Origin: Trebouxia sp. TZW2008
Taxonomy: Eukaryota; Chlorophyta; Trebouxiophyceae; Trebouxiales; Trebouxiaceae
Assembly: GCA_002118135.1 (NCBI GenBank)
Contig: BDIU01000065.1
Span: forward strand, 186,001-250,000
Reading direction: 5' to 3'
DNA: 64,000 nucleotides
Shown: piece by piece, positions 49,001 through 59,764 of the stretch
How positions within the stretch are numbered: the stretch's first letter is position 1
How the letters are laid out: every line of letters begins with the position of its first letter
Notes under the pieces: model-generated
The model's database searches: none
Told to the model about the DNA's origin: nothing
What the model saw: only the letters and a program-made list of their open reading frames with translations
Position numbers and translations under genes: made by a program

Positions 49001-52000
49001 ACCCATTGACAGGTCAGCACTGCTAGGATTGTGTTTCCGCAGCTATTGGCATGCAAACTGCACAGCACCACAAGTAGGCCCGGATTTCCTTGCAAGAGCC
49101 TGCATTGCTGCAACGGCACAATGCGCTTTGGCAAGCTTGACATGATGCAGCTCTTGAAGCATTGTTAATTTGTTTCCCAGCTCAAACTGGTGCTGTACTG
49201 CATTTTATATCTGAACAATGATATTGTATGCTTCATCCATGGATATCTGTCTTGTTTGTTTATGTCCCTCGTAGTTGGTAGCGATGAGTACTGGATGGTG
49301 GACTGCAAGTGAGCGCCGCATCAGCGCTCCTTGTAAAATATTTAGTTCATACTTTGTCCATTGCCTTCCCTGACAAGGCCGTAATGCTGTGCAGGCCCAC
49401 CGCAGCACGTTTGGTGACCTACCTGCAGAGCCTGCTCAAGTCCACAGACAAAGCCCTGGCAGGCGCGCAACACCACACACGCACAGTCTCTGCACCCCCA
49501 GCCAACCCTCTCCACACCCGCTACCCCTCAGCATCCTCTGTCTCTGACACTCCTCGTGACTTCCACCAACATCCTGCAACTGATTCCCCTTCATGCAGTC
49601 AGCATCATCAGTCACCAGAGCAGTCGCAGCAGCAGCAGCAGTCACAGCAGCAGCAACAGCAGAGGCACGGTGCAGGCTATCAGCAGACTCGCCACAGGCC
49701 AGCGCAATCAATGCCCCACTTAGGTGGTGCTCCTGACACTAGACCAGGCTGGATGCATCAGGGAGCTGCGTTACGCAGTAGTGCTGGCTATGGGAATGAG
49801 CTAGGTATTCCTGGACCCTCTAGACATTTAACACCCCTAGCACAGGGCCTGCAAGCAGCCAACCTATGCAGCCCGACAGCTGCGTATGCAGCTGCCGCAG
49901 CACCTGCTGCAGCAGCTGAGTGTTCAAACAGGGCACCACTGCTACTAAAGCCCCTGGCTCAGGAACGCCCTGCTGATCTGCCGCCAACGTTGTCTGCCCG
50001 ATCCCCTCAGCAGCCTTCTACTGTACCACAGCACCTGAGAGCAGCCACAAGCAGTGATGCATTGACATCTCATGGTTTCCAGCAGTCTGTTGGGCCACAT
50101 CACATGGAAGCAGCCCTGAGTCATGGTGATGGATTTCTGGTTGATGGCTTGGAGCCAGGTGGAGGTCTGGCTGAGGAGGTGAACAGGCCAAGGTATGAGC
50201 AGGCCGGGCGTGACCTGAGGGACAGTGCTTGGGGTCCCCCGTTGAGGCCACAGCAGCCCTCTGCCCCTCCCTTTCCCAGGTCAGACCTCACCAGCTTGTG
50301 CATTCGTGTTTGTGCAGGGGTTTCAGCCATGTCATTATGTCCTGTGACAGGGACGCCTGTCTTGTACGCTCATCAAGCAGCTGACACAGCAATGTGCTGG
50401 TTTGAAGTGCAGAGGAGATGCAATACAGGTCAAGTCAGCAAGACCTGTTTTCCGGGCATGACTGACACCTCGTGCTGTGCAGACAACGCGGTACAACTGC
50501 TCTGCTCTCCAACACTCGGCCATGCATTGTCTACATGCAAGAACAAGATGCCTTGAGCATTGGCATACATTAGCCTCAAAAGCACGTACATCTGCATGAG
50601 CTGACATTGACATGCGAGCAGCAGTTCTAATGCACCGTGGTGTGGGATCTGGAAGCCTCAGCAAGCACTGGTGTCATTTGGCATAGCAGCACCAACTTAT
50701 GCAGAAGTTTCCTACCAGGAACGCTTCCAGCAGGACCTCAGCAAGCACTGATTGCAGTGGTGGCTGCAGGCAGTCGGTTCTGAGGCCGGTCAACGGCCAC
50801 CGCCCCACCCGGTCACATCTGCCATCCCATGGCAAGCCTGCACAGCTGGCTGGCCACGCACGCAGCGCTTCCACACCCCCTGACCAGAGCCTGTTCCAGC
50901 TGGTCCAATCCAGAGATTCCCAACAGCCATCACAACGACCACAAGCAGCTACTGCTGCTGCTGCTGCTGCTGCATCATCCAGCTCATATCAGCAGTCACG
51001 ACCAGAGCAAACACCAGACGTTGCTGCAATCCCAGCCAGCTCACACCAATTTGGTGCCTGTGCAAGAGCACTGCCAGAGGGCAATTTTTATGTTCATCAG
51101 TCTCAGAAGCCAGCAGTCACACAGCGGTCTGGCAACCCCTTTGCTGTTGAGGGTGACGCCAGCAGCAGTCAGATAGCTCAAGTGCCGTCAGGCAACCCAT
51201 TTGAGGAAGTAGTTGGGACTTCTCGGGGACCGGATGACTCAAGGGCCGCACAGTCTTCAAATCTCTTGAGGGAGTCGCTGGATGGTGGAAGCCCTGTTGC
51301 CTCTCTATCTGTCGGCAAAGACCCTGAGATGTCTCCATTGCAGAATGGACTCATCAGGTGAAGATGATCTGACTTCTTTCATGCTCAACAGTGCTGTAGG
51401 GCAACATTGAGTGCCTTGATGCACTGTGCTGCACTTTGTGCTCATAGTTGGTCGGTCTTGGCTGAAAGGCAAGCTCGCTTGTCTGCATAGGAAAAGCCAT
51501 CATGAAAGAATGCAACTTCCTTGTCGAAGCTGCAAGAAAAGTGAAAACCATGGCACAGCCACACGGTGCACAGCATTGCCTTCAAAGTGATTACAGCAAC
51601 ATCTTTGTCACCAACTCAGCATGTAGTCAGATGCTCAGCCTTACATTGTTTTGAAAGTCTTGGTGTACTTTGCCAATGTTTGCTCTGACGACTGTCCCTC
51701 AAGGCCATTTCTGACTCTTCAGCAAGAGGCATGTCAGTTGGCATTCTGTGCTGTAATTTGCCAATGATGAGATCCCTCAGCAAGTGAGTGCAATGCACCC
51801 AAGACTGTGTGTACTCAGAAAGTGTTTTGGGATGCGGAGTTGAGTATGATATCTGATAGGAGAAAAAGCAAGTCAAGTGTAAGGTTTCAGAGGTCATGGC
51901 AGGAGCCCCGTGATTGGAAGCACCCCAAGAATAGCTGACATCTGAAACAGTCTGTGATCTGCTGCAGAGCATGGCCATTGCCCTGTACATCTCAGCTGGT

Positions 52001-52999
52001 GAGTTGAATGGACCTGAAGCTGTTTGCAGGAGTCGAGTGCATGTGATGTATGTAGCTCTGAGTCCAACAGCTGATATAGTCTCTGGTATGCTGTAGAGCA
52101 TGACCATCGCCCAGTACATCTCAGCTGGTGAGTTGGGTAGACCTGAGACTGTCTGCAGTAGTCCAATGCACTGATACAGTGATCTGTATCTGATATAGTG
52201 TGTGATATGCTGCAGAGCGTGGCCGTCCCCCTGTAAGGTGCAGCCTCCAGAGGTCATGGCCAGGAGTTGGCACCACTTCCTGTCATCTGGCAACCAGCAG
52301 TCCAGCAGTCAGGGCAGCAAGCCCCAGCCTGCTACCCCTCACCAGTCTCTTCAGGCCCCACTGGCTCAAGTGGGTGCGTGCTTCCTATCTACCGCATGAA
52401 CTGCCACCCCTTTTGTAAACTATAGACAAGAAGAGAACGGAAAATCCTGTGCATTAATGTGCTTCCTGCCTACTGCAAGAACTGCTAGCCCTTCTCTGAA
52501 TTCCAGACAAGAAGAGAACAGAAAGCAATTTTGGATCAGCAAGTCATGTTCTCTATGCTTGTCAAACCAGGATTTGACTTCGGCTAGTTAATTGTAGTTG
52601 TGTGCCATTCTACAAAAATGATTCTCCTTACTTGACTTTCTGTGCAGTAAGGCCTCTTTGTGAGCGACAGAAGTCTTCAAATTTCAAGCTAAATGGCGGG
52701 GAAAAGTTCGCTGTCGACCTGCATCTGTTGAAATTTTGAGCTGAACTTTCCTTACTGACGAGGCTGGCTGACCCTATTGTGGTGTTGCAGGTGTCTGCTT
52801 GGTGTGTCTGGATGCGTCAAGAGACTGGCAAATGGTGCCATGCGGTCATGCAGCAGCTTGCAAGGCCTGTGCAGAACAGCTTCAGGAGCAGCAATTGCCT
52901 TGCCCTGTTTGTCGAGCACCAGTCACTGGCTTGCGTTTTCACCAGTTTCAACATACGTATGTTGGGTCACCTGCACAAATGCTTCACGCTGCCAGTTGA
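46075..52999 (+). CDS. Receptor-like cytoplasmic kinase fused to C-terminal RING E3 domain
   Basis: Nine exons: 46075-46497, 46627-46866, 47288-47489, 47862-48016, 48682-48788, 49395-50279, 50719-51357, 52264-52373, 52791-52999; 2970 nt, 989 aa. Every junction matches in phase, so kinase and RING lie on one polypeptide. The N-terminus MSCLLCGG has Cys suited to S-acylation. The Pelle/RLCK kinase has GEGGFGRVF (112-120), AAVKRLD (Lys133), FEYMPHGNL, HRDLKSSN (Asp231) and CDFGLA (Asp249), so it is RD type and looks active. APE is present (IAPEY). A long Ser/Gln/Pro/Ala-rich linker (about 390-880) follows, with a polyQ stretch. The C-terminus is a C3HC4 RING: CLVC, PCGH, CKAC, CPVCR. Predicted Ser/Thr kinase plus ubiquitin ligase; substrates unknown. 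A 13-nt candidate exon at 48470-48482 breaks frame and is excluded. Confidence 0.88.
46970..47287. repeat. Two tandem fossils of the kinase catalytic-loop exon
   Basis: Copies near 46975-47100 and 47115-47245 precede the live exon at 47288, period about 140 bp. Each keeps CTGAGCAGCTGCGG, a CAG acceptor and the codons for SSNILIDAKGQGRI. Copy 1 reads THRDIRSSN and then stops shortly after CDFG. Copy 2 reads IHRGLDSSN, having lost the catalytic Asp, and also stops. Confidence 0.9.
48103..48274. mobile_element. MITE (RLCK-RING intron)
   Basis: TA, then CAGTCACTTCTTGTTGTAGG, ACACTTGATGTAAGGACA, core CATTCTGACTGCACTACTGC and a right end eroded to AATGTACTA. Same family as 13402. Lies in intron 4. 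Confidence 0.75.
48789..49015. repeat. Fossils of RLCK exon 5 donor edge
   Basis: The end of the exon at 48682-48788 with its donor is repeated near 48840-48900, 48900-48960 and 48960-49015. Shared blocks are CAGACAGAGCAACC, CTTCTTACTGCAACA-like, and finally TGGAGGCACAACCCATTGACAG, which ends in a donor-like GTCAG. Confidence 0.75.
51890..52263. repeat. Fossils upstream of RLCK exon 8
   Basis: Units near 51955-52015, 52080-52145 and 52200-52260 share GAGCATGGCCATTGCCCTGT, ACATCTCAGCTGGTGAG and AGACTGTCTGCAG-like blocks (period about 120 bp). The acceptor-side motif CAGAGGTCATGGC of the live exon (52250) also occurs at 51889. Confidence 0.75.
52374..52530. repeat. Duplicated donor flank after RLCK exon 8
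   Basis: GTGCGTGCTTCCTATCTACCG at the donor recurs near 52458 as GTGCTTCCTGCCTACTGCAA. Both are followed by AGACAAGAAGAGAACGGAAA or AGAACAGAAA. Unit about 80 bp. Confidence 0.8.
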
Positions 53000-53757
53000 C
53001 AAAATGAACCCTTCATGAACATGTGCAGTATTGTCTCTGTGGTGATGTTGTTCACTGATTTTGCTTGGGACTGCTGCTTACACGTATAGATTTCCAACTT
53101 CTAGTAATAGTATTTAGCGTGATATTGAGCATGCTTTAGTAGTGATTGCAACCAGGGTCTCAACTGTTGCTTGTGCTTTTGCACTTTGCTTCACTTGTAT
53201 GGATCGTATAACCTGCTGAATGATGTTTTGTTATCTGGTAGAGAACACATGCAATGTTTGTCAAGGTCAAGCTTAAATTTCTCACTGTTCACGACCCTTT
53301 GAATGAAAATGCATCTTGAAGCTGATGACGGCCTCTGGAGCCAAATAGGAACAATGGCAGGCCTCGAATTCATTGAGCCGTGTTTGAAATGCACATGCAG
53401 TTTGCCATAATTCGGTAATCTCACCATGCTCACACTCTTCATGAGTGTAAGCAGCAGCTGTTGACAAGTGCTGATTTGCAATGCTGACGCTTGTAGCTAG
53501 CGTTTCTCTATCAGCTACATAGTGCATCAAACAGGTTTGAAGCAAGAACGACCAAGCAGCAAGAGCTGCCACTAGGTCCTTTATTGATGCAGGATGGCAA
53601 GCATGACTGAAGTTGATCAAATGTGGCACCGTTCTTGTTCAGCAGGTTGCTACCTGACGTCCCATCATACGCCAAGTCAAGCTGATGCAGCACTCCTGAA
53701 CACAACCTGTGGGACTAGCAACATACAAACACTTTGACAAGTCAACAGACTCTTTCA
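53000..53757. other. Convergent spacer between RLCK-RING and RETICULATA-like genes
   Basis: About 760 bp of 3' flanks. A TGTAA occurs near 53446. No credible coding exon. Confidence 0.5.
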
Positions 53758-56455
53758 CTACTGCACGCCAGCCCAACGAGCCATGTCTATAAACTGCTCT
53801 CCTCCAATGATGTTGTTGATGAATCGAATGACAACTGTGGCCACATATGCTGCCTGAGGCACCTTTTTGGCAATGGTGAGGTCCACAGCACGCTCCAAGC
53901 CAAAGACTGTCTGATAACGGACATTTGATGAAGTGCCCATGAACAGACCCCATACAAGTGCAGTCTGGGTAACAGAAGGGATCTTTAGATCTCCTTCCTG
54001 CTCTCCATAGAACTTGCGCCTGCAGTAAGACAAGCAGGCGTTCAGTCCTTTGCAGAACTCTGTTGCACCAGCCCATCCCCTTGCCTGATGGCAGGTAAAT
54101 GTCTCAAAGCACCATTGGCAAGCTGCAGCAAAGCAGCATACAACGACGCGATGCGTGCCTGCCACTTTTGGCAAGGTCTGTGTCGCAAGGTACCTTGGCA
54201 AGGTTGCATTCATTTGCTGAAATGCAAGTGAGTGATTGCAAAAAGCTGAACAGCTTTTCAACTTTGCAGAGTTACATGGCAAGATGATATTTCCCAGATG
54301 CATTTGCACAAGTTGCAGACGCAGGACTCACTTGGCTATCATCATGCCGTTGGCCACACCCTGTCCCAGGAATCCACAGAACATGCCTGCCAGGCTGTAC
54401 TCCAAGAACTTGACACCCAAGCAAGCTGCTCTGCTCACTGGTCCAAACTCGCGCACTCCTGGCAGTGAAGCCTCAAACACGGCGCTAGGCACCTTCTGCA
54501 GCAGACGATCCAATCCTGCAATCAACAACACAGCCATGTCTGTGTCAGCCAGTCTTTTGGTGTCAAGAGGCCATGCCAAATCTGCTGCTTGTAACATGCA
54601 CCTTGAGTCTGCCTAATTTGAAGGTGAGCATTTGAAGAAGTTGAAGAGAAGTGTGCTGCCTGACACCATCCATCATGCACCCCCCAACAAGCTCTGCAAA
54701 GTCAAGTTTGTCAGCTGGTAGATACATTGACATCTCGATATAAGGACATTCTTGATGTAAGGACATGCAAATGGGAACCAAGCACTGCATTCTGACTACA
54801 GTGGTCGCTGTGAGAAAGGACACTTTAAGGTGAGGACCATTTGCCTGGTAAATAATGCAGTCATTACATCAAGAGATTACTGTACCTTGTTTGCCTCATG
54901 ACAAACAGAATGAGAGCTGCATACCTGAGGGCTTGGTCTTGGGCTTGGCACCAATAACTGCTGAAGGCGCCAGCAAGCCAACCAGTACACAGTCCAAAAC
55001 ACAGCCAACGACTAAGTCGCTCAGATAGAACTCAAACTCTCCCCAAAAGTCATCTCCACGCTTGCGTACTTCTGCCACAGTGGCACAACCTGCAACAGAT
55101 TGCAAACAGAATGTGATGTTGGTGCAGGCAATGTTCTTTGCTGTCCTGCTGTATGCTTGCCATGATGTAACAGACTAGGCTCTGTCCTAGCGGGTGTGCA
55201 TCTCAGCTCATGGGCATCTTTTGGCAGCCATCATTCTGCGATGACAGCAGTCTTGCCAGGGTCCACTCTGATACATAAGCCAAGACGCACAATCACTAGG
55301 ACAGAGCCTAGTCTGTTCCACATGATCTGTGGGCATGATGCAGGGAAGCGCTCATTGATGAAAGAGCAATTCTTGTGTAACATGAGAAGCACTGCCCTTG
55401 TGGTTTTTTCGTCACTTGTTTGTCTAGGACTCAGACCGTTTCATGGGTGCAAATGTAATGAATAGCTCTCCCACCTTGACAAAACTGAAGTACGAGAAAC
55501 TCACCTGCGTCAATAGCTACTTCAGCCCCAACTTTGAATAGAAATCTTGGGTCTGATAGAAGCCGGTTGCGCACTGCTGTAGAAATGTTGGAAAAGAATC
55601 TTGAAAAGAAGCCTGCCTAAATAGCAAAAGCCTCATTGATTACAGGCCAATGTATTCTGGGCGCAATACAGGGAGATTGCAGCAGCGATTTGGCTTAATT
55701 CCTGCAAAAGCGCACCTGAAGAAGAGCAAACTTCAACAAGATGCTTTCCCGCAAGCCACCTGATGCAGCTGCTGTGAGAAAGTCCTTAGGCAGACTGATA
55801 CCCTTGCTTTCTGCAAGAGCTTGCGCCTGCACACACCAGATCCAATCTTCAACGCGCAATGCAAAAGGGAAGGGAGAGCAATGCAGAACATGCAGCGTTT
55901 ATGTGCTGTCATGCTGGTGCTTTCAGGTTGTGATGAGCACAAGCTTTGAGGTCCAACCTCATCTAAGTTGAGCAGTTTGTCATCATCCTCATCTCCATGC
56001 CCGTCGCCATCACCACCACCACCTCCTCCACCTGAGTTGCCGTTGCCTCCTACACCATCTGGACCTCCACCGCTGGTATCATCAAGCTTGGGCACTGGTG
56101 AAAGCGGCTCCCGTGAACTCGCTTTGCAGGCCAATGAATCCTGCCGAGGTGTGCTTGACGAGCTACTGGCTGATGGCACCTGCCGACCGCTGCTTGATGC
56201 ACCCTGACTACCGTCGATACGCTGAAAAGAGGGCGGTTGCGTGGACTCGCAACGAACCAATGGGGTTTTTCTGCAGTGCGCCTGCACTGAGCAGAGCTGA
56301 AGTTGCTGAGGGCACGCCTTAGGGTCCAACATGTGAATATCTCGCGGTCTAGCAATGCGCACCTGATTCTGGCGTGCCAGACGGACCGAGGGGTTTGTGT
56401 TGATGTGGCTTGGCCTGTGAAACAAACAAGGAGCATGCAGCAGCCCAGTTGTCAT
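53758..56455 (-). CDS. RETICULATA-like (DUF3411) plastid envelope protein
   Basis: Plant and algal family implicated in plastid and leaf development; transport function is only presumed. Six exons: 56455-55958, 55826-55716, 55616-55505, 55089-54925, 54515-54332, 54019-53758; 1332 nt, 443 aa. The first exon gives a long Ser/Arg-rich N-terminus consistent with a chloroplast transit peptide, then a Gly-rich and acidic stretch. Family blocks are ISLPKDFLTAAASGGLRES, RFLFKVGAEVAIDAG, FYLSDLVVGCVLDCVLVGLL, VPSAVFEASLPG, GVKFLEYSLAGMFCGFLGQG and VWGLFMGTSSNVRYQ. The last two with VIRFINNIIGGEQF suggest three or four membrane segments. An ORF piece at 54693-54602 was not used because it breaks phase, while skipping it joins exons cleanly. 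Confidence 0.9.
54725..54882. mobile_element. MITE (RETICULATA-like gene intron 4)
   Basis: TA-flanked, internal ATATAAGGACA, GGGAACCAAGCACTGCATTC and TGACTACAGTGGT as in the other copies, right end AGAGATTACTG. Left terminus slightly eroded. Confidence 0.8.
55169..55317. mobile_element. Fold-back element with 22-bp perfect inverted repeats
   Basis: Arms at 55169-55190 (AACAGACTAGGCTCTGTCCT then AG) and 55296-55317 are exact reverse complements, enclosing about 105 bp without coding potential. CATGAT occurs just outside each arm and may be a target-site duplication. Located in intron 3 of the RETICULATA-like gene. No relation to the MITE family. Confidence 0.75.
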
Positions 56456-57033
56456 GCTCGGTGCAGCAATGCTGCCAAACGCGAGTGACGCGTTATTGCG
56501 GACAGTTTGCGTGACACAGCTGACTCCGACTGGTCCAGTCGCTGAATGAACGCTCCGCAGAGCTTGCTGCTGTTTGAAAAGTCCACAAAAAAGCTAGGGT
56601 CTGCCGTCTTCGTTGAGGGTCGGCACAAATTAGCTACCAATCTAGAGGAGGCCTAGGACCATGCAGGCAAGTAACAGAGCGACGCGTCAGCGTTCCAAGT
56701 AACAGTTATTCGTTGTTACGATTGAAAGCCAGGATGCCATGGGTTTCTTTTTGGCTTGTGCAGTGTCAGAGCATCTCTCGAGCTCAGAATGCTTGATGTG
56801 TCATGTATAGGCCTGCAACTTTTTCTGTCAACGGCATATAATGATCAATATGTGGCATGGTCAGTACGCTTGCATGTTGCATACTCAAGATGCAGCACCG
56901 AAATCGTAGCCAAATTTGGCATGCCATGTGTAACGGTCACATGCTTGGCTATCTGCAGTGCAAGGTGCACATCGACATCTTTGTGTCCAGCGTCAAAAGT
57001 TGATATGTGACGAGAGTTTGTGATCTGTCACAG
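56456..57033. promoter_or_regulatory. Divergent region between RETICULATA-like and FKBP genes
   Basis: About 580 bp with both promoters; the two genes are both plastid-directed, so shared regulation is possible but unproven. No supported exon. Confidence 0.5.
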
Positions 57034-59328
57034 ATGACGCCGGCTTGTACGCTGCCGACATTGAATTCCCAGACGCAAAGACCCAGCACACCAGGCTTGG
57101 TCAAGCCGTTCACTGCCAAGTACGTGTTTGGATTCCACGCGTTCATCGCGCTGGGTGCTACGACAAAAACCGTGCTCAGCAACACATGCTCAGCAACATC
57201 TCTGTACATAAGTTCACTTCTTGGCTGGTCTGACCCCTGAGGTTGGTTTTCATCCATGTAGATGGCCGAGGAGGGCATCGCTATTGCCAGTCTACTGCGA
57301 CCATGCTCGCGAGACTCATTTGCGGGCAAAGACTAAACAGTCAAGAGATCAACACCTCACGAGCCTCTCGAGCAGGTGCTTTGCTGTCTGGACTACATCC
57401 TGCAATACTTTCAAAGACACATCTGATCAATGCTGCAAATGGTGCAGGCGTCATCTCATGCAAGGATTGATCGCTTCAACAATGCTGGGCGTCCTGCCAG
57501 CTAGAGCAGAGCAGAAGTATGAACAGATGGAAGCTTTGAAAGGCAAAGACTATGGCAAAGTGAGAACAAAGTGAGCATGTGCATCAGCTTGTGGCGTGTG
57601 CACCTTGCTGTCTTGGGAGAAGCATGCGTCAAAATCATGAAGCACTAGTGACTGCAGCTACATGGAAGAGAGTCAAACTCAGCAGCTTTTTGCACATATG
57701 CATATGCCTGGGTCTTTGCCTCAAGGCTATGATGCAATAGTGTCTGCAGCTGCATAGGACAGACTTAGGTTCAGCAGCTCTTTGCTCATCTGCATGTATC
57801 TGGGTGTCGGAAAATCAATGCTTGATAGCTATGCTGCAGTCCCTCTGCAGCTGCATGAGACCCAGGTTCAGCACCTTTCTGCGCATGTACATATGCCTGT
57901 CTCTTGCTAGCAGACAGCTTGTCTCCTGATTGGCCATTGCCAAACTTCAACTTGCTCGACTCTATTGTACCAATTGCATATATGTCCTTGCAGGTACCCT
58001 GACTTCATCTTGACAGACTCAGGGTTGCAGTATAAGGATTTGAGAGATGGGTCTGGTGGTGTAGCAAAAGACGGCTCTCGTGTGACTGTCGACTGGGATG
58101 GCTACACTCTAGGGTACTATGGTCGGCCTTTTGAGGCTCGCAACAAGGTGCTGACAACACAAGCATATATGCTGTTGAAGGCTGATGAAATGTCGGCCAG
58201 CTGTCATGCTCCACCAGAATATGCTTGAAACGCGTGATGAAACCATTGCACGACTGTCGCCAGGGAGGAGATGTTACCTTTGCATAATAGTGTTGTTGCT
58301 TAGTAACAACAAGAATGATAATCACATTTGCTAGCATACGTTGCTTGGTGTTTGTGGCACAAGTTCTGTCTTGCCAGGCAGGGTTGTCTTGAGCGTCACA
58401 GAACAAACCTCTGGCATTCATTATACAGCTATATGTTGTTTTGGAAGTCAGACAAAACAATGCTGATGCTTGAGGCCTTTGCATTGCTTGCAGTCCAAAG
58501 GTGGCGCTTTTGTTGGGGACACTAAGGACTTCCTGAAATTCACACTGGGAGATCACTCGGTATGCCACTTTGCAAACCTCTGCATATCCAGTTTTGCCAA
58601 AGCAACTTGTTCACTTGCTGCAAGCCTTGCTGCCAAACCACTGCTGGGCCTTGCACCCCTCATCTATGTTGTCACTTGCATGCCTCTGGTCTGGGCTCGT
58701 GTTGCAGAACAATTGTCATGACTGGGGGACTCCACCAGGGTGTCACTGATCTGTGATCTATGTTGCAGATGATACCAGCGTTTGAAGAGGCAACAAGGGG
58801 GATGAAAGTGGGCGGGGTGCGTCGCCTTATTGTCCCTCAAGAACTTGGCTACCCTGGGCAGCCCCCTGACTTTACCAAGCAGGGTCCCGCACCTGGCAAC
58901 TTTTCTGTGAGTACCACTACCTGCTGGTTCTGCGGGATGATTGAGTTTGCATAAAGCACGATGCATGTGCATGGTGCTTGACTAATAGATGTCCGTCTTG
59001 TGTCACCTTGCATACAGCTTACATACTTACAAAGAATGCTTGCAGCTTGGTTCTAATCCTGATTGTGACAAGTCGAACAATGCGCCCATAAGGAGCTACA
59101 AACGAGGCTCTAGTGCATCAACACACACAATCATCCTTTTCTGGATAGGGCACTTGCCGTGTCCTCTCTGCATGCTCTCAAGTACGCCTGCTTTCCATGT
59201 TGCACAGAGGATTGAGCGGGTGAAGTGCTGCAATACAGGGACGGCGTGCGCTTGATTTCGTTTTGAAGAACCAGGGACTAATAGACAAGACCTTGCTCTT
59301 TGATATTGAGCTGATCAGGGTGGATTGA
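57034..59328 (+). CDS. FKBP-type peptidyl-prolyl isomerase, thylakoid lumen type
   Basis: Six exons: 57034-57119, 57448-57570, 57994-58147, 58494-58559, 58769-58906, 59239-59328; 657 nt, 218 aa. Exon 1 codes a Ser/Thr/Pro-rich transit-like peptide starting MTPACTLPTL. Exon 2 adds KRHLMQGLIASTMLGV and then LPARA before EQKYE, a lumen-transfer signal with an AxA site. A KR pair stands where twin-arginine signals have RR. The FKBP domain follows: YPDFILTDSGLQYKDLRDGSG, VTVDWDGYTLGYYG, then IPAFEEATRGMKVGGVRRLI, VPQELGYPG and LLFDIELIRVD. Several drug-pocket residues are changed, as in lumenal FKBPs, so isomerase activity is uncertain. Exon 1 was chosen because its phase 2 donor alone fits exon 2. 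Confidence 0.9.
57610..57930. repeat. Tandem repeats in FKBP intron 2
   Basis: Three units near 57645, 57735 and 57840 share CTGCAGCT(A/G)CAT, GGTTCAGCA or CTCAGCAGCT, GCACATATGCATATGCCTGG-like and CTTGC blocks, period about 95-105 bp. Unlike the other arrays they do not obviously copy an exon edge. Confidence 0.7.
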
Positions 59329-59764
59329 CTGTCCCAAGTGGCCCATCTGCAAAGGTGCCTGCAGCAATTCACATGCATGCTACACATCAAAGGCAAACCT
59401 GAAACAATGCAAACTTCACGTTCTATAAAAGGAAAGCATCGGCATTTGCTGCAGGCGCTTTTTCGTAAGTGGACTGCTCACACACCGCATGATCATACAT
59501 ATCAAATTGCCTTGACTTGCTGTCTTGGCTTCTCCTTTTTTTCGTGTCATGATGTTGGTGTTGGCGTTATGCAAGCCATTAGCCACACAATTGTCGCAAA
59601 TGGCTTCATTCAGTTCGAGTCATCATTGCTAGAGACACCACAGCGGAATACAATCTGTTTCCTAGACAGGACTAAGTGTCACAGTTGACAGGGTGTAGTC
59701 AGCAGCAAGTGACACGCACAAGTCAACAATTCCACCTTTTGAAGACTTGATTTTCTGACTTCGT
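59329..59764. other. Convergent spacer between FKBP and MRM1-like genes
   Basis: About 435 bp of two 3' flanks. No coding exon supported. Confidence 0.6.

Noticed and set aside
54602..54693. Possible extra exon in the RETICULATA-like gene
   Set aside because: Including it breaks the frame, while joining 54925 directly to 54515 gives a clean 443-aa chain matching the family.
57045..57233. Protein-like 62-codon frame, first taken as a separate small gene
   Set aside because: It is the shifted frame of FKBP exon 1; the ATG at 57034 with donor at 57120 joins exon 2 in phase and gives a plausible transit peptide.
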